From Micromonospora echinaurantiaca (GTDB lineage: Bacteria; Actinomycetota; Actinomycetes; Mycobacteriales; Micromonosporaceae), in assembly GCF_900090235.1 (NCBI RefSeq), contig NZ_LT607750.1, positions 372,001-436,000 on the forward strand: 64,000 nucleotides of DNA, in the 5' to 3' direction. The notes beneath the pieces were generated by a model that made no database searches, was not told the origin of the DNA, and was given only the letters and a program-made list of their open reading frames with translations. The translations under genes were made by a program, and so were the position numbers. Positions within the stretch are counted from its first letter, which is position 1; each line of letters starts with the position of its first letter. Positions 14,993 to 23,406 of this stretch are shown here, piece by piece.

Positions 14993-15712
14993 TCAGGCCG
15001 CGACGGCGCGACCGCAGCTGGGTAGCGGGTGCAGCACGATCCGGCGGGGCAGCCGGCGGGGCCACTCGTTGCGAGGCCACGAGCCGTCCACGATGAGGTG
15101 CACCGTCCGCTGCTCCTCGCCGCTGAGCCGGAGCACGAACTCGCGGGGGAGCGGTGGGTCGACCGACGGCGTAGTAATCATGAACCGCACCCGGCCGCGG
15201 GACGAGACGGCGGAGATCACGTCGGCCGCCGGCATGGTGCCGCGCAACCGCACCCGGCCGATCCAGTAGACCTCGGCGAGGTGTTCCTGGGCCGCTCGGG
15301 TGATCGCCGGGTACTCGCTGCGCACCCAGCGCTCGACCGCGCCCACGCAGAGCCCGCAGGCCCGTTCCCGGGGCTCCCGCGGACCCAACCCCCAGGCCCG
15401 CAGGTACGCCCCGACCGCGCCGGCGTCCAACGACAGGTCGAACCGGCGCTGGATGAGCGTCTGGAGGCTCTGCCGCGTCCACAGCTCCTCGTCCAGGCCG
15501 AACTCGTCGGGGTGGACGCCCCGCAGCAGGTCGATCAGTTCGAGTTCCTGTTCGCGGCTGAGCGTTCCCGGCTCGCCCGGCCGCTGTCCGCGACGGGCGG
15601 CTGCCACCGCCCCGTCACCGCCGATGGTGTGGCGCCGGCACCAGCTGGTGACCGAACGCCGCGCGTCTCTGAGTGCAACCCCCACGTCCTGCGCAACGAG
15701 CCCGAATCGCAA
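14993..15712 (-). pseudogene. Eroded IS630-type transposase-like protein (HTH kept, DDE lost)
   Basis: The N-terminal half resembles the IS630 winged HTH pair, including TLIQRRFDLSLDAGAVGAYLRAWGLGPREPRERA. The following part aligns with the DDE domain: W-x-x-x-x-Y-P-A-I and HLIVDGSWPRN keep the frame. The first catalytic pair (usually DE) is replaced by WIGRVRLRG, and the protein stops at LHPLPSCG, where LNPVE with the catalytic Glu should follow. Coding-like sequence extends ten codons upstream of the only start (TTG 15712) to a stop, without ATG or GTG, so the 5' end is also damaged. It could be a remnant or a domesticated DNA-binding protein. The 275 bp between it and tRNA-Arg hold nothing recognisable. 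Confidence 0.6.
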
Positions 15713-15817
15713 CTGGTCACGATATGTGCGGAGAAAACTCCCTTAGCCACGCAATCGCCCACAGGCCACAAACAACCCGAAACCCCCGCGAATCACCCAG
15801 CGGCCCGTGCCCAGAAT

Positions 15818-15872
15818 GATCAAGAGGTTTGCGTCGTCCGGCGGGGCCGGGGATGACGCAAACCTCTTGATC
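15818..15872. repeat. Intergenic palindromic element B (18-bp stem)
   Basis: GATCAAGAGGTTTGCGTC (15818-15835) and its exact complement (15855-15872), 19-nt loop. It lies 28 bp past the DUF305 stop on the minus strand. The arm is nearly the same as that of element C at 23110 (GATCAAGRGGTTTGSGTC). Confidence 0.75.
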
Positions 15873-15899
15873 GACGAGGAGGAGCGGGGCTGGGACGGA

Positions 15900-16565
15900 T
15901 CAGCCGTTGAGGCGCTTGAGGGCGTTCTGGAGGTTGGTGAGGTCGGTCTGCTGGGTGTTCTTCATGGTCTGGGCGGTGCGGACGACGTCCGGCTCGTCGG
16001 TGGCGTCGAGCACGGCGTCGATCATGTGGATCCCGCCCAGGTGGTGCTTGATCATCATGGTCAGGAACCGGACGTCCAGATCGCGCCCCTGGGCCGCGCG
16101 CAGCGCCGCCATCTCCTCCGGCGTCGCCATCCCCGGCATCAGCCCGTTCTTGACCGTCATCGCGCCGTCCGGCATCCAGGACATCGGCGGCTGAGAGCCG
16201 GTCGGGTCCAGCCCCCAGGAGCGCAGCCAGGACTGCATCGCGCCCATCTCGCCCTGCTGGCCGAGCGCGATGTCGCCGCCGATGCTGCGCACCTCCGGGT
16301 CGGTGGCCCGCTGGAACGCGATCAGGCCCATCTCCACCGCCTGGGCGTGATGGGTGGTCATGTCCCGGGCGAAGCCGGCCTCCGCCGAGGCGTTACCGGG
16401 GCGGGTCAGCCGGGGGGTCAGCAGACCGCCGGCGTACCCGAGGAGCAGCCCGACCACGACGGCGAGAGCCAGCGCGGCCACGCCCCACCGGCGCCCGGTG
16501 TCCGGGCGCTCCGGGGGGGTCGGGTCGCCGAGGCTCGGGGTCTCGGTCGTGGTCGGTGCGCTCAT
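15900..16565 (-). CDS. DUF305 family exported protein
   Basis: A 221-aa protein: short cytoplasmic tail, one membrane anchor (~27-49, WGVAALALAVVVGLLLGYAGGLL), then a DUF305 ferritin-like helical domain with the family His/Met motifs (FARDMTTHHAQAVEMG; MMIKHHLGGIHMID). These repeated His pairs suggest metal (copper) binding outside the cell; the exact role is unknown. ATG 16565 has GGGGAC before it and lies 7 nt after the DUF3105 stop, so the two genes are co-transcribed. An upstream in-frame start at 16595 would overlap that gene. Confidence 0.88.
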   Translation of the reverse strand: MSAPTTTETPSLGDPTPPERPDTGRRWGVAALALAVVVGLLLGYAGGLLTPRLTRPGNASAEAGFARDMTTHHAQAVEMGLIAFQRATDPEVRSIGGDIALGQQGEMGAMQSWLRSWGLDPTGSQPPMSWMPDGAMTVKNGLMPGMATPEEMAALRAAQGRDLDVRFLTMMIKHHLGGIHMIDAVLDATDEPDVVRTAQTMKNTQQTDLTNLQNALKRLNG

Positions 16566-16572
16566 CGTCCCC

Positions 16573-17382
16573 TCAGCCCTGCGGCATGGTGGCACCGTCG
16601 CGCGGCGTGGTGCCGGTCGCGGTGATGCCCTGGTTGCACAGCGCGGTCGGCCCCTCGATCGAGGCGTTCACCCGCAGCGTCTTGATGAAGTCGTCGATCC
16701 GGCTGTCGTCGGCGTTGTCGACCTTGAGCTGGTAGCCCCAGGCCTGCAGCGAGATCGGCTTGTCCAGCCCCTCGTACGGGCTGAGCATGGTCTTCTCCAC
16801 GCCCTCGACCTTGCCGCGCAGCTTGGCCACCTGGTCGGCGGGCAGGTCCGGACGGTAGGTGATCCACACCGCGCCGTGCTCCAGGCTGTGCACGGCGTGC
16901 TCGCTGGCGATCGGGGCGTCGTAGACGTCACCCATGCAGTTCTGCCAGGAGGCGTTGTGCGGGCCGGCGACCGGCGGGTTGATCTCGTACTTGATCGGGC
17001 CGGCCTGGTGGTTGCTGCCCTTGACGAGTTCCTTGTCCAGTTCGCGGTAGTTCACGATGCCGGAGATGTCGGCCGCCCGGTCCTCCCACGGCTTCGAGCC
17101 CTGGAACGCCGCCCAGGCGCCGTAGCCGATGATCGACGCGGCGAGCACGCCCACGGCGACGAAGAGCGCGATCGGACCCCAGGACCGGCCCTGGCTGACC
17201 TTGACCGGGGTGACCGGCTTGCGGCCCTTGCCACCGGCGCCCGGACGGGGACCGGTCGACTTGCCGGACCCGGCCTTGCCGCCGGCCGGCTTGCCGGCAG
17301 CGGCCGGCCGGGCCCCCGGCTTCTTGCCGGTGCTGACCACGGTCGGACGGCGCTGCTCGCCGCCCGGGGTGCTGATGCTCAT
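16573..17382 (-). CDS. DUF3105 family membrane protein
   Basis: A 269-aa protein: a long Lys/Gly/Pro/Ala-rich cytoplasmic leader (~1-67), one transmembrane helix (~69-93), and a DUF3105 domain containing YEINPPVAGPHNASWQNCMGDVYD and HSLEHGAVWITYRP. The conserved His and Cys residues fit a metal site. DUF3105 and DUF305 genes occur together in many actinobacteria, often next to argS, which supports a shared extracytoplasmic function that remains undefined. First gene of the pair; divergent from argS across 100 bp. Confidence 0.85.
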   Translation of the reverse strand: MSISTPGGEQRRPTVVSTGKKPGARPAAAGKPAGGKAGSGKSTGPRPGAGGKGRKPVTPVKVSQGRSWGPIALFVAVGVLAASIIGYGAWAAFQGSKPWEDRAADISGIVNYRELDKELVKGSNHQAGPIKYEINPPVAGPHNASWQNCMGDVYDAPIASEHAVHSLEHGAVWITYRPDLPADQVAKLRGKVEGVEKTMLSPYEGLDKPISLQAWGYQLKVDNADDSRIDDFIKTLRVNASIEGPTALCNQGITATGTTPRDGATMPQG

Positions 17383-17482
17383 CGTGCCTCGTCAGGTCGG
17401 TCGGTCAGGGGAGCCGGCGGTCGGAGTTCACATGCTGGGTCGCCGCCGCGGGGACCGAGTCTACCCCCGATAACATGGTTCG

Positions 17483-19147
17483 GTGACTCCCGCAGAACTC
17501 GCCGAGGTCGTCCTCTCCGCAGCCCACGCCGTCTTCACCGAGCGGGGCCTGGATCGCTCCGCCCTGCCGGAGCGGACGGCGGTGGAGCGACCCCGCAACC
17601 CCGAGCACGGCGACTACGCCTCGACGCTGGCGCTGCAGCTCAGCAAGAAGGTGGGCGTCCCGCCGCGGGAGCTCGCCGGCGCCCTCGCCGAGCAGCTCGG
17701 CCGGGCCGCCGGGGTCAAGTCGGTGGAGATCGCCGGCCCGGGCTTCCTCAACATCCGGCTGGACGCCGCCGCCGCCGGCCAGCTCGCCCGGTCGATCGTC
17801 GAGGCCGGTGCCGAGTACGGCCGCAGCGACCGGCTCGCCGGGCAGCGGATCAACCTGGAGTTCGTCTCGGCCAACCCGACCGGCCCGGTGCACATCGGCG
17901 GGGTCCGCTGGGCCGCCGTCGGCGACGCGCTGGGCCGGCTGCTGCGGGCCACCGGCGCCCGGGTGGGCACCGAGTACTACTTCAACGACGCCGGCTCGCA
18001 GATCGACCGGTTCGCCCGCTCGCTGCTCGCCGCCGCTCGGGGCGAACCGACCCCGGAGGACGGCTACGCCGGGGCGTACATCGGGGAGATCGTCGCGGCG
18101 GTCCAGGCCCGCCGGCCGGACGTGCTCACGCTGGACGACGCGGCGGCCCAGGAGGTCTTCCGGGTCGAGGGCGTGGCGCTGATGTTCGACGAGATCCGCT
18201 CGTCGCTGCGCGACTTCGGGGTCGAGTTCGACACCTACTTCAACGAGAAGGACCTGCACGACCGGGGCGAGCTCGACCTGGCGCTGAGCCGGCTGCGGGA
18301 GCAGGGGCACGTCTTCGAGACGGAGGGCGCCATCTGGCTGCGCACCACCGAGTTCGGCGACGACAAGGACCGGGTGCTGCGCAAGTCCAACGGCGAGTGG
18401 ACCTACTTCGCCGCCGACTGCGCCTACTACCTCGACAAGCGCGAGCGCGGCTTCGAGCGGGTGGTCATCATGCTCGGCGCCGACCACCACGGCTACATCG
18501 GCCGGATGAAGGCGATGGCCGCCTGCTTCGGCGACGACCCGGAGCGCAACCTGGAGATCCTCATCGGCCAACTGGTCAACCTGGTCCGCGACGGCGCACC
18601 GATGCGGATGAGCAAGCGGGCCGGCACCGTGGTCACCCTGGAGGACCTGGTCGACGCGATCGGGGTGGACGCCGCCCGCTACGCGCTGGCCCGCTACTCC
18701 AGCGACTCGCCGATCGACATCGACGTCGAGCTGTGGACCCGGGCCACCCGCGACAACCCGGTCTACTACGTGCAGTACGTGGCCGCCCGGACGGCCAGCG
18801 TGGGGCGCAACGCTGCCGAGGTCGGGCTCACCCGGGGCGACGCCGCCGCGTTCCGCCCCGAGCTGCTCGACCACGAGAAGGAGAACGAGCTGCTCAAGGC
18901 GCTCGCCGAGTTCCCCGCCGTGGTCTCCACCGCGGCCGAGCTGCGCGAGCCGCACCGGGTGGCCCGCTACCTGGAGGACCTCGCCGGGGCCTACCACCGG
19001 TTCTACGACAACTGCCGGATCCTGCCGCGCGGTGACGAGGAGGTCACCGACCTGCACCGGGCCCGGCTCTGGCTCAACGACGCGACCCGCACGGTGATCG
19101 CCAACGGGCTCCACCTGCTCGGCGTCTCCGCGCCCGAGAGGATGTGA
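17483..19147 (+). CDS. argS: Arginyl-tRNA synthetase
   Basis: A 554-aa class I synthetase that charges tRNA-Arg in the cytosol. N-terminal Add-1 tRNA-recognition domain (~1-100), catalytic Rossmann core with HIGG (137-140), a MSKRAG version of KMSKS (376-381), and a C-terminal anticodon-binding helical domain ending [12 protein letters not shown]. The start is GTG 17483. First gene of argS-lysA-hom; lysA begins one base after its stop. Length and order match the actinobacterial block. Confidence 0.97.
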   Translation: MTPAELAEVVLSAAHAVFTERGLDRSALPERTAVERPRNPEHGDYASTLALQLSKKVGVPPRELAGALAEQLGRAAGVKSVEIAGPGFLNIRLDAAAAGQLARSIVEAGAEYGRSDRLAGQRINLEFVSANPTGPVHIGGVRWAAVGDALGRLLRATGARVGTEYYFNDAGSQIDRFARSLLAAARGEPTPEDGYAGAYIGEIVAAVQARRPDVLTLDDAAAQEVFRVEGVALMFDEIRSSLRDFGVEFDTYFNEKDLHDRGELDLALSRLREQGHVFETEGAIWLRTTEFGDDKDRVLRKSNGEWTYFAADCAYYLDKRERGFERVVIMLGADHHGYIGRMKAMAACFGDDPERNLEILIGQLVNLVRDGAPMRMSKRAGTVVTLEDLVDAIGVDAARYALARYSSDSPIDIDVELWTRATRDNPVYYVQYVAARTASVGRNAAEVGLTRGDAAAFRPELLDHEKENELLKALAEFPAVVSTAAELREPHRVARYLEDLAGAYHRFYDNCRILPRGDEEVTDLHRARLWLNDATRTVIANGLHLLGVSAPERM

Positions 19148-19148
19148 C

Positions 19149-20534
19149 ATGCGGGCTCACGAGGCCGGTGCGCTGCACGGCGACATCGGCAGCCGCGGTC
19201 CGGCCTGGCTGCGTACGCCGGCCGACGTCAACGCCCTGGTGCCGCAGCTGTGGCCGCGCAACGTGGCGCGCGGCGCGGACGGCGCGCTCACCGTCGCCGG
19301 CCTGGCCGTGCGCGACCTCGCCGCCGAGTTCGGCACCCCGGCGTACGTGCTGGACGAGGACGACCTGCGCTCGCGCTGCCGCGACTTCCGGGCCGCCTTC
19401 CCGGACGTCGACGTCTACTACGCCGGCAAGGCGTTCCTCTGCCGTGCGGTGGTGCGGATGATCGACGAGGAGGGCCTGCACCTCGACGTGTGCAGCGGCG
19501 GCGAGCTGGCCACCGCGCTGGCTGCCGGAATGCCACCGGAGCGGATCGGCTTCCACGGCAACAACAAGTCGGTCGCGGAGCTGACCCGGGCGGTGGACGC
19601 CGGGGTGGGGCGGATCATCGTCGACTCGTTCACCGAGATCGACCGGCTCGGCGCGCTGGCCCGCGAGCGCGGCGTCCGGCCGAAGGTGCTGATCCGGGTC
19701 ACCGTCGGCGTGGAGGCGCACACCCACGAGTTCATCGCCACCGCGCACGAGGACCAGAAGTTCGGCTTCTCGCTGGCCGGCGGGGCCGCCGCGGCGGCCG
19801 CCTTCAAGATCCTCGACGAGGACGTGCTGGAGCTGCGCGGCCTGCACTCGCACATCGGGTCGCAGATCTTCGACGCGAGCGGCTTCGAGGTCTCCGCCCG
19901 CCGGGTGCTCGCCCTGCAGGCGCAGATCCGCGACGCGCGCGGGGTGGAACTGCCCGAGCTCGACCTCGGCGGCGGCTTCGGCATCGCGTACACCACGCAG
20001 GACGACCCGGCCGCGCCGCACGACCTGGCCAAGCGGCTGCGCAAGATCGTCGACGGGGAGTGCGCGGCCGAGCGGCTGGCCGTGCCGCGGCTCTCCATCG
20101 AGCCGGGCCGGGCCATCGTCGGGCCGGCCGTGTTCACCCTCTACGAGGTCGGCACGGTCAAGGACGTGGACGGCATCCGGACGTACGTCAGCGTCGACGG
20201 CGGGATGAGCGACAACATCCGTACCGCGCTCTACGACGCGTCCTACTCCGCCACCCTGGCGTCCCGGGCGTCGGCCGCCGAGCCGATGCTCGCCCGCGTG
20301 GTGGGAAAGCATTGTGAGTCCGGGGACATCGTGGTGAAGGATGAATTCCTGCCCGCCGACGTGCAGCCCGGAGATCTTGTCGCGGTGCCCGGCACCGGTG
20401 CCTACTGCCGGAGCATGGCCAGCAACTACAACCACGTGCCCCGCCCCCCGGTGGTCGCGGTGCGCGGCGGTCAGGCGCGTGTGATCGTCCGGCGGGAGAC
20501 CGAAGAGGACCTGCTCGCATTGGATGTTGGATGA
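19149..20534 (+). CDS. lysA: Diaminopimelate decarboxylase
   Basis: A 461-aa fold-type III PLP enzyme that makes L-lysine from meso-diaminopimelate. PLP Lys94 lies in YYAGKAF; the glycine-rich phosphate loop is LDLGGGFGIAY; HCESGD is the dimer-site motif carrying the catalytic Cys, and the EPGRAIVGPA segment is conserved. The ATG is one base after the argS stop and its own stop overlaps the hom ATG, so translation is coupled along the operon. Confidence 0.97.
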   Translation: MRAHEAGALHGDIGSRGPAWLRTPADVNALVPQLWPRNVARGADGALTVAGLAVRDLAAEFGTPAYVLDEDDLRSRCRDFRAAFPDVDVYYAGKAFLCRAVVRMIDEEGLHLDVCSGGELATALAAGMPPERIGFHGNNKSVAELTRAVDAGVGRIIVDSFTEIDRLGALARERGVRPKVLIRVTVGVEAHTHEFIATAHEDQKFGFSLAGGAAAAAAFKILDEDVLELRGLHSHIGSQIFDASGFEVSARRVLALQAQIRDARGVELPELDLGGGFGIAYTTQDDPAAPHDLAKRLRKIVDGECAAERLAVPRLSIEPGRAIVGPAVFTLYEVGTVKDVDGIRTYVSVDGGMSDNIRTALYDASYSATLASRASAAEPMLARVVGKHCESGDIVVKDEFLPADVQPGDLVAVPGTGAYCRSMASNYNHVPRPPVVAVRGGQARVIVRRETEEDLLALDVG

Positions 20535-21862
20535 CGTCACCTGTGCGCTTGGCGCTGCTCGGCTGCGGCACGGTCGGTGGTGAGGTGGTCCGGCTGCTGC
20601 ACGAGCAGTCGGCCGACCTCGCCGCCCGGATCGGCGCCCCGATCGAGATCGCCGGCATCGCCGTACGCCGCCTCAACCGCGACCGCGGTGACCTGCCGGT
20701 CGATCCGGCGCTGTTCACCACCGACGCGCTCGGCCTGGTCAAGCGCGACGACGTCGACGTGGTGGTCGAGGTGGTCGGCGGCATCGAGCCGGCCCGCGGC
20801 TGGCTGGTGGAGGCGCTGCGCGCCGGCAAGAGCGTGGTGACCGCGAACAAGGCGCTGCTCGCCGAAGACGGCGCGGCGCTGCACGACGCGGCCGCCGAGG
20901 GCGGTGGCGACCTCTACTACGAGGCATCCGTGGCCGGGGCCATCCCGCTGCTGCGCCCGCTGCGCGAGTCGCTGCACGGCGACCGGATCACCCAGGTCAC
21001 CGGCATCGTCAACGGCACCACCAACTTCATCCTCTCCGCCATGGACGCCACCGGCGCCGGCTTCGCCGAGGCGCTGGAGGAGGCGACCGAGCTGGGGTAC
21101 GCCGAGGCCGACCCGACCGCCGACGTGGAGGGCTTCGACGCCGCAGCCAAGGCGGCCATCCTGGCCTCGCTGGCCTTCCACACCCGGGTGAGCGCGGCCG
21201 ACGTGCACCGGGAGGGCATCACCGAGGTGACCGCCGCCGACGTGGCCAGTGCCAAGGCGATGGGCTGCACGATCAAACTGCTCTGCATCGCGGCCCGGGG
21301 CGCGGACGCCGCCGGCCGGGAGACGGTCAACGTCCGGGTGCACCCGGCGATGATCCCGCTGACCCACCCGCTGGCGAGCGTGGGTGACGCGTTCAACGCG
21401 GTCTTCGTCGAGGCCGAGGCGGCCGGCCAGCTGATGTTCTACGGCCGCGGCGCCGGCGGCGCGCCGACCGCCAGCGCGGTGCTCGGCGACGTGGTGGCGG
21501 TGGCCCGCAACCGGCTCGCCGGCGTCCGCGCGGCCAGCGAGAGCGCGTACGCCGACCTGTCGGTGCGGCCGATGGGGGAGGCGCTGACCCGCTACCACAT
21601 CAGCCTTGACGTGGCCGACCGTCCGGGCGTGCTGGCCGCGGTGGCCGGGGTGTTCGCCCGGCACGACGTCTCGATCGCGACCGTGCGGCAGGGCTCGGCG
21701 GCCGCCGGCACCTCCGGCGGCGGCCGGGACGACGACGCGGAGCTGGTCATCGTCACCCACGTGGCGCCGGACGCCGCGCTCGCCGCGACCGTCGGTGAGC
21801 TGCGCGGGCTGGACATCGTCCGCTCGGTGACCAGCGTGCTGCGGGTCGAGGGCGGATTCTGA
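20531..21862 (+). CDS. hom: Homoserine dehydrogenase
   Basis: A 443-aa enzyme that reduces aspartate semialdehyde to homoserine, the branch to threonine and methionine. N-terminal NAD(P) motif LGCGTVGGEV (residues 8-17), catalytic domain with VTANKALLAEDG and GIVNGTTNFILSAM, and a C-terminal ACT domain (~355-440, HISLDVADRPGVLAAVAGVFARHDVSI), the usual site of threonine feedback. Its ATGA overlaps the lysA stop. A His-poor, Gly-rich insert (SAAAGTSGGGRDDD) sits inside the ACT domain and looks like a loop extension. Confidence 0.97.
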   Translation: MTSPVRLALLGCGTVGGEVVRLLHEQSADLAARIGAPIEIAGIAVRRLNRDRGDLPVDPALFTTDALGLVKRDDVDVVVEVVGGIEPARGWLVEALRAGKSVVTANKALLAEDGAALHDAAAEGGGDLYYEASVAGAIPLLRPLRESLHGDRITQVTGIVNGTTNFILSAMDATGAGFAEALEEATELGYAEADPTADVEGFDAAAKAAILASLAFHTRVSAADVHREGITEVTAADVASAKAMGCTIKLLCIAARGADAAGRETVNVRVHPAMIPLTHPLASVGDAFNAVFVEAEAAGQLMFYGRGAGGAPTASAVLGDVVAVARNRLAGVRAASESAYADLSVRPMGEALTRYHISLDVADRPGVLAAVAGVFARHDVSIATVRQGSAAAGTSGGGRDDDAELVIVTHVAPDAALAATVGELRGLDIVRSVTSVLRVEGGF

Positions 21863-22009
21863 CCGCGTCGGCCGCCCGATCGGCACGTCGGCTGGCGCTC
21901 CCGTCCCGTCAGGTGGTTAATGGCGGGTGTGCGGCGGCCGGCCCGGCGAGGCTGGTCCAGGCTGGAGGCGCCCCCGGCTGGGCGGGGCGGTAGAGGCGAG
22001 GAGTGCGAC

Positions 22010-23059
22010 ATGTGGCGGGGCCTGATCGACGCCTTCCGGGACCGACTGCCGGTCACCGACGCCACTCCCGTCGTCACCCTGCACGAGGGGAACACCCCGC
22101 TGCTGCCCGCGCCGGTGCTCTCCGCCCGGCTCGGCTGCGACGTCCACCTGAAGGTGGAGGGGGCCAACCCGACCGGCTCGTTCAAGGACCGGGGCATGAC
22201 GCTCGCCGTCTCCAAGGCGGTCGAGGCCGGCAACAAGGCGATCATCTGCGCCTCCACCGGCAACACCAGCGCCTCCGCGGCGGCGTACGCGGCCCGGGCC
22301 GGGCTGACCTGCGCCGTGCTGGTGCCGCAGGGCAAGATCGCGCTGGGCAAGCTGGCCCAGGCGCTGGTGCACGGCGCGAAGCTGCTCCAGGTCAACGGCA
22401 ACTTCGACGACTGCCTGTCGCTGGCCGCGAAGCTCGCCCAGGACTACCCGGTCGCCCTGGTCAACTCGGTCAACATCGACCGGCTGCACGGCCAGAAGAC
22501 CGCGGCGTTCGAGATCGTCGAGGCGCTCGGCGACGCGCCGGACATCCACTGCCTGCCGGTCGGCAACGCCGGCAACATCTCGGCCTACTGGATGGGCTAC
22601 GAGGAGGACCTGCGGGACGGCAACGCCACCCGCGCCCCGAAGATGTACGGCTTCCAGGCCGCCGGCGCGGCGCCGATCGTGACCGGCGAGGTGGTGCGGG
22701 AGCCGTCCACCATCGCCACCGCCATCCGGATCGGCAACCCGGCCAGCTGGACCAGGGCGCTGGACGCCCGGGACGCCTCCGGCGGCCTGATCGAGGCGGT
22801 CACCGACCGGGAGATCCTGGCCGCGTACCGGCTGCTGGCCCGGGAGGTCGGCGTCTTCGTGGAACTGGGTAGCGCGGCCAGCGTTGCCGGTCTGCTCCAG
22901 CAGGCCGCTGCCGGCCGGGTGCCGGCCGGCTCGACAGTGGTCTGCACGGTCACCGGGCACGGCCTGAAGGACCCGGAGTGGGCGATCTCCACCGCCCCGG
23001 CCCCGGTCACCATCGCCAACGACCCCCTCGCCGCCGCCCGCTCCCTCGACCTCGCCTGA
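22010..23059 (+). CDS. thrC: Threonine synthase
   Basis: A 349-aa PLP enzyme converting O-phosphohomoserine to threonine. PLP Lys59 lies in [11 protein letters not shown]; the phosphate-binding loop is [17 protein letters not shown]; the C-terminal VTGHGLKDP is conserved. ATG 22010 has GAGGAG upstream. An in-frame ATG at 21920 would add 30 basic residues and lacks a ribosome site. It lies 147 bp after hom, possibly with its own promoter. The partner thrB is not adjacent but 5.1 kb away, behind an RND and an MFS gene. Confidence 0.97.
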   Translation: MWRGLIDAFRDRLPVTDATPVVTLHEGNTPLLPAPVLSARLGCDVHLKVEGANPTGSFKDRGMTLAVSKAVEAGNKAIICASTGNTSASAAAYAARAGLTCAVLVPQGKIALGKLAQALVHGAKLLQVNGNFDDCLSLAAKLAQDYPVALVNSVNIDRLHGQKTAAFEIVEALGDAPDIHCLPVGNAGNISAYWMGYEEDLRDGNATRAPKMYGFQAAGAAPIVTGEVVREPSTIATAIRIGNPASWTRALDARDASGGLIEAVTDREILAAYRLLAREVGVFVELGSAASVAGLLQQAAAGRVPAGSTVVCTVTGHGLKDPEWAISTAPAPVTIANDPLAAARSLDLA

Positions 23060-23406
23060 CCCGCCCCCTCCACCGGCCCACCCCCGGACACCCGCGCCAC
23101 GGTGCCGGTGATCAAGGGGTTTGGGTCAGATCCGCGCCGCGTCCTGACGCAAACCCATCGATCAACGGGCTCGGGAGGGCTGGTCCAGTGGGGATCCCCG
23201 GGATGGGGGCTCGCCTTCGGCGGCACCTCGGTGTTCTGGACGTGGGTGGGGGGCGAGCTCGGTGGGTGGGGTGGGGACGGCGGGGGTTGGCAGGGGTGGT
23301 GGGAGCGGTCCCGTGAGTGGGACGTGGGGCGGGGGCGCGCGGGGCGGGGGAGATCGGGTCCGGCACACTCTCCGTATCCACCCATCCCCCTTCAGGAGCC
23401 GAGCCG
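23060..23406 (+). other. 347-bp gap: palindromic element C and a G-tract-rich stretch
   Basis: No gene is seen. The first part holds a palindrome (23110-23163). From 23244 to 23350 the plus strand is almost continuous G-runs (GGGTGGGGGG, GGGTGGGGTGGGG, GGGGG and more), with strong potential for G-quadruplex formation just before the RND gene. An AGGAG ribosome site lies at 23395-23399. Confidence 0.7.
23110..23163. repeat. Intergenic palindromic element C (20-bp stem, 3 mismatches)
   Basis: GATCAAGGGGTTTGGGTCAG (23110-23129) pairs with 23144-23163 with three mismatches, 14-nt loop, 50 bp after the thrC stop. The left arm matches element B at 16 of 18 positions, so B and C belong to one repeat family. 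Confidence 0.7.
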
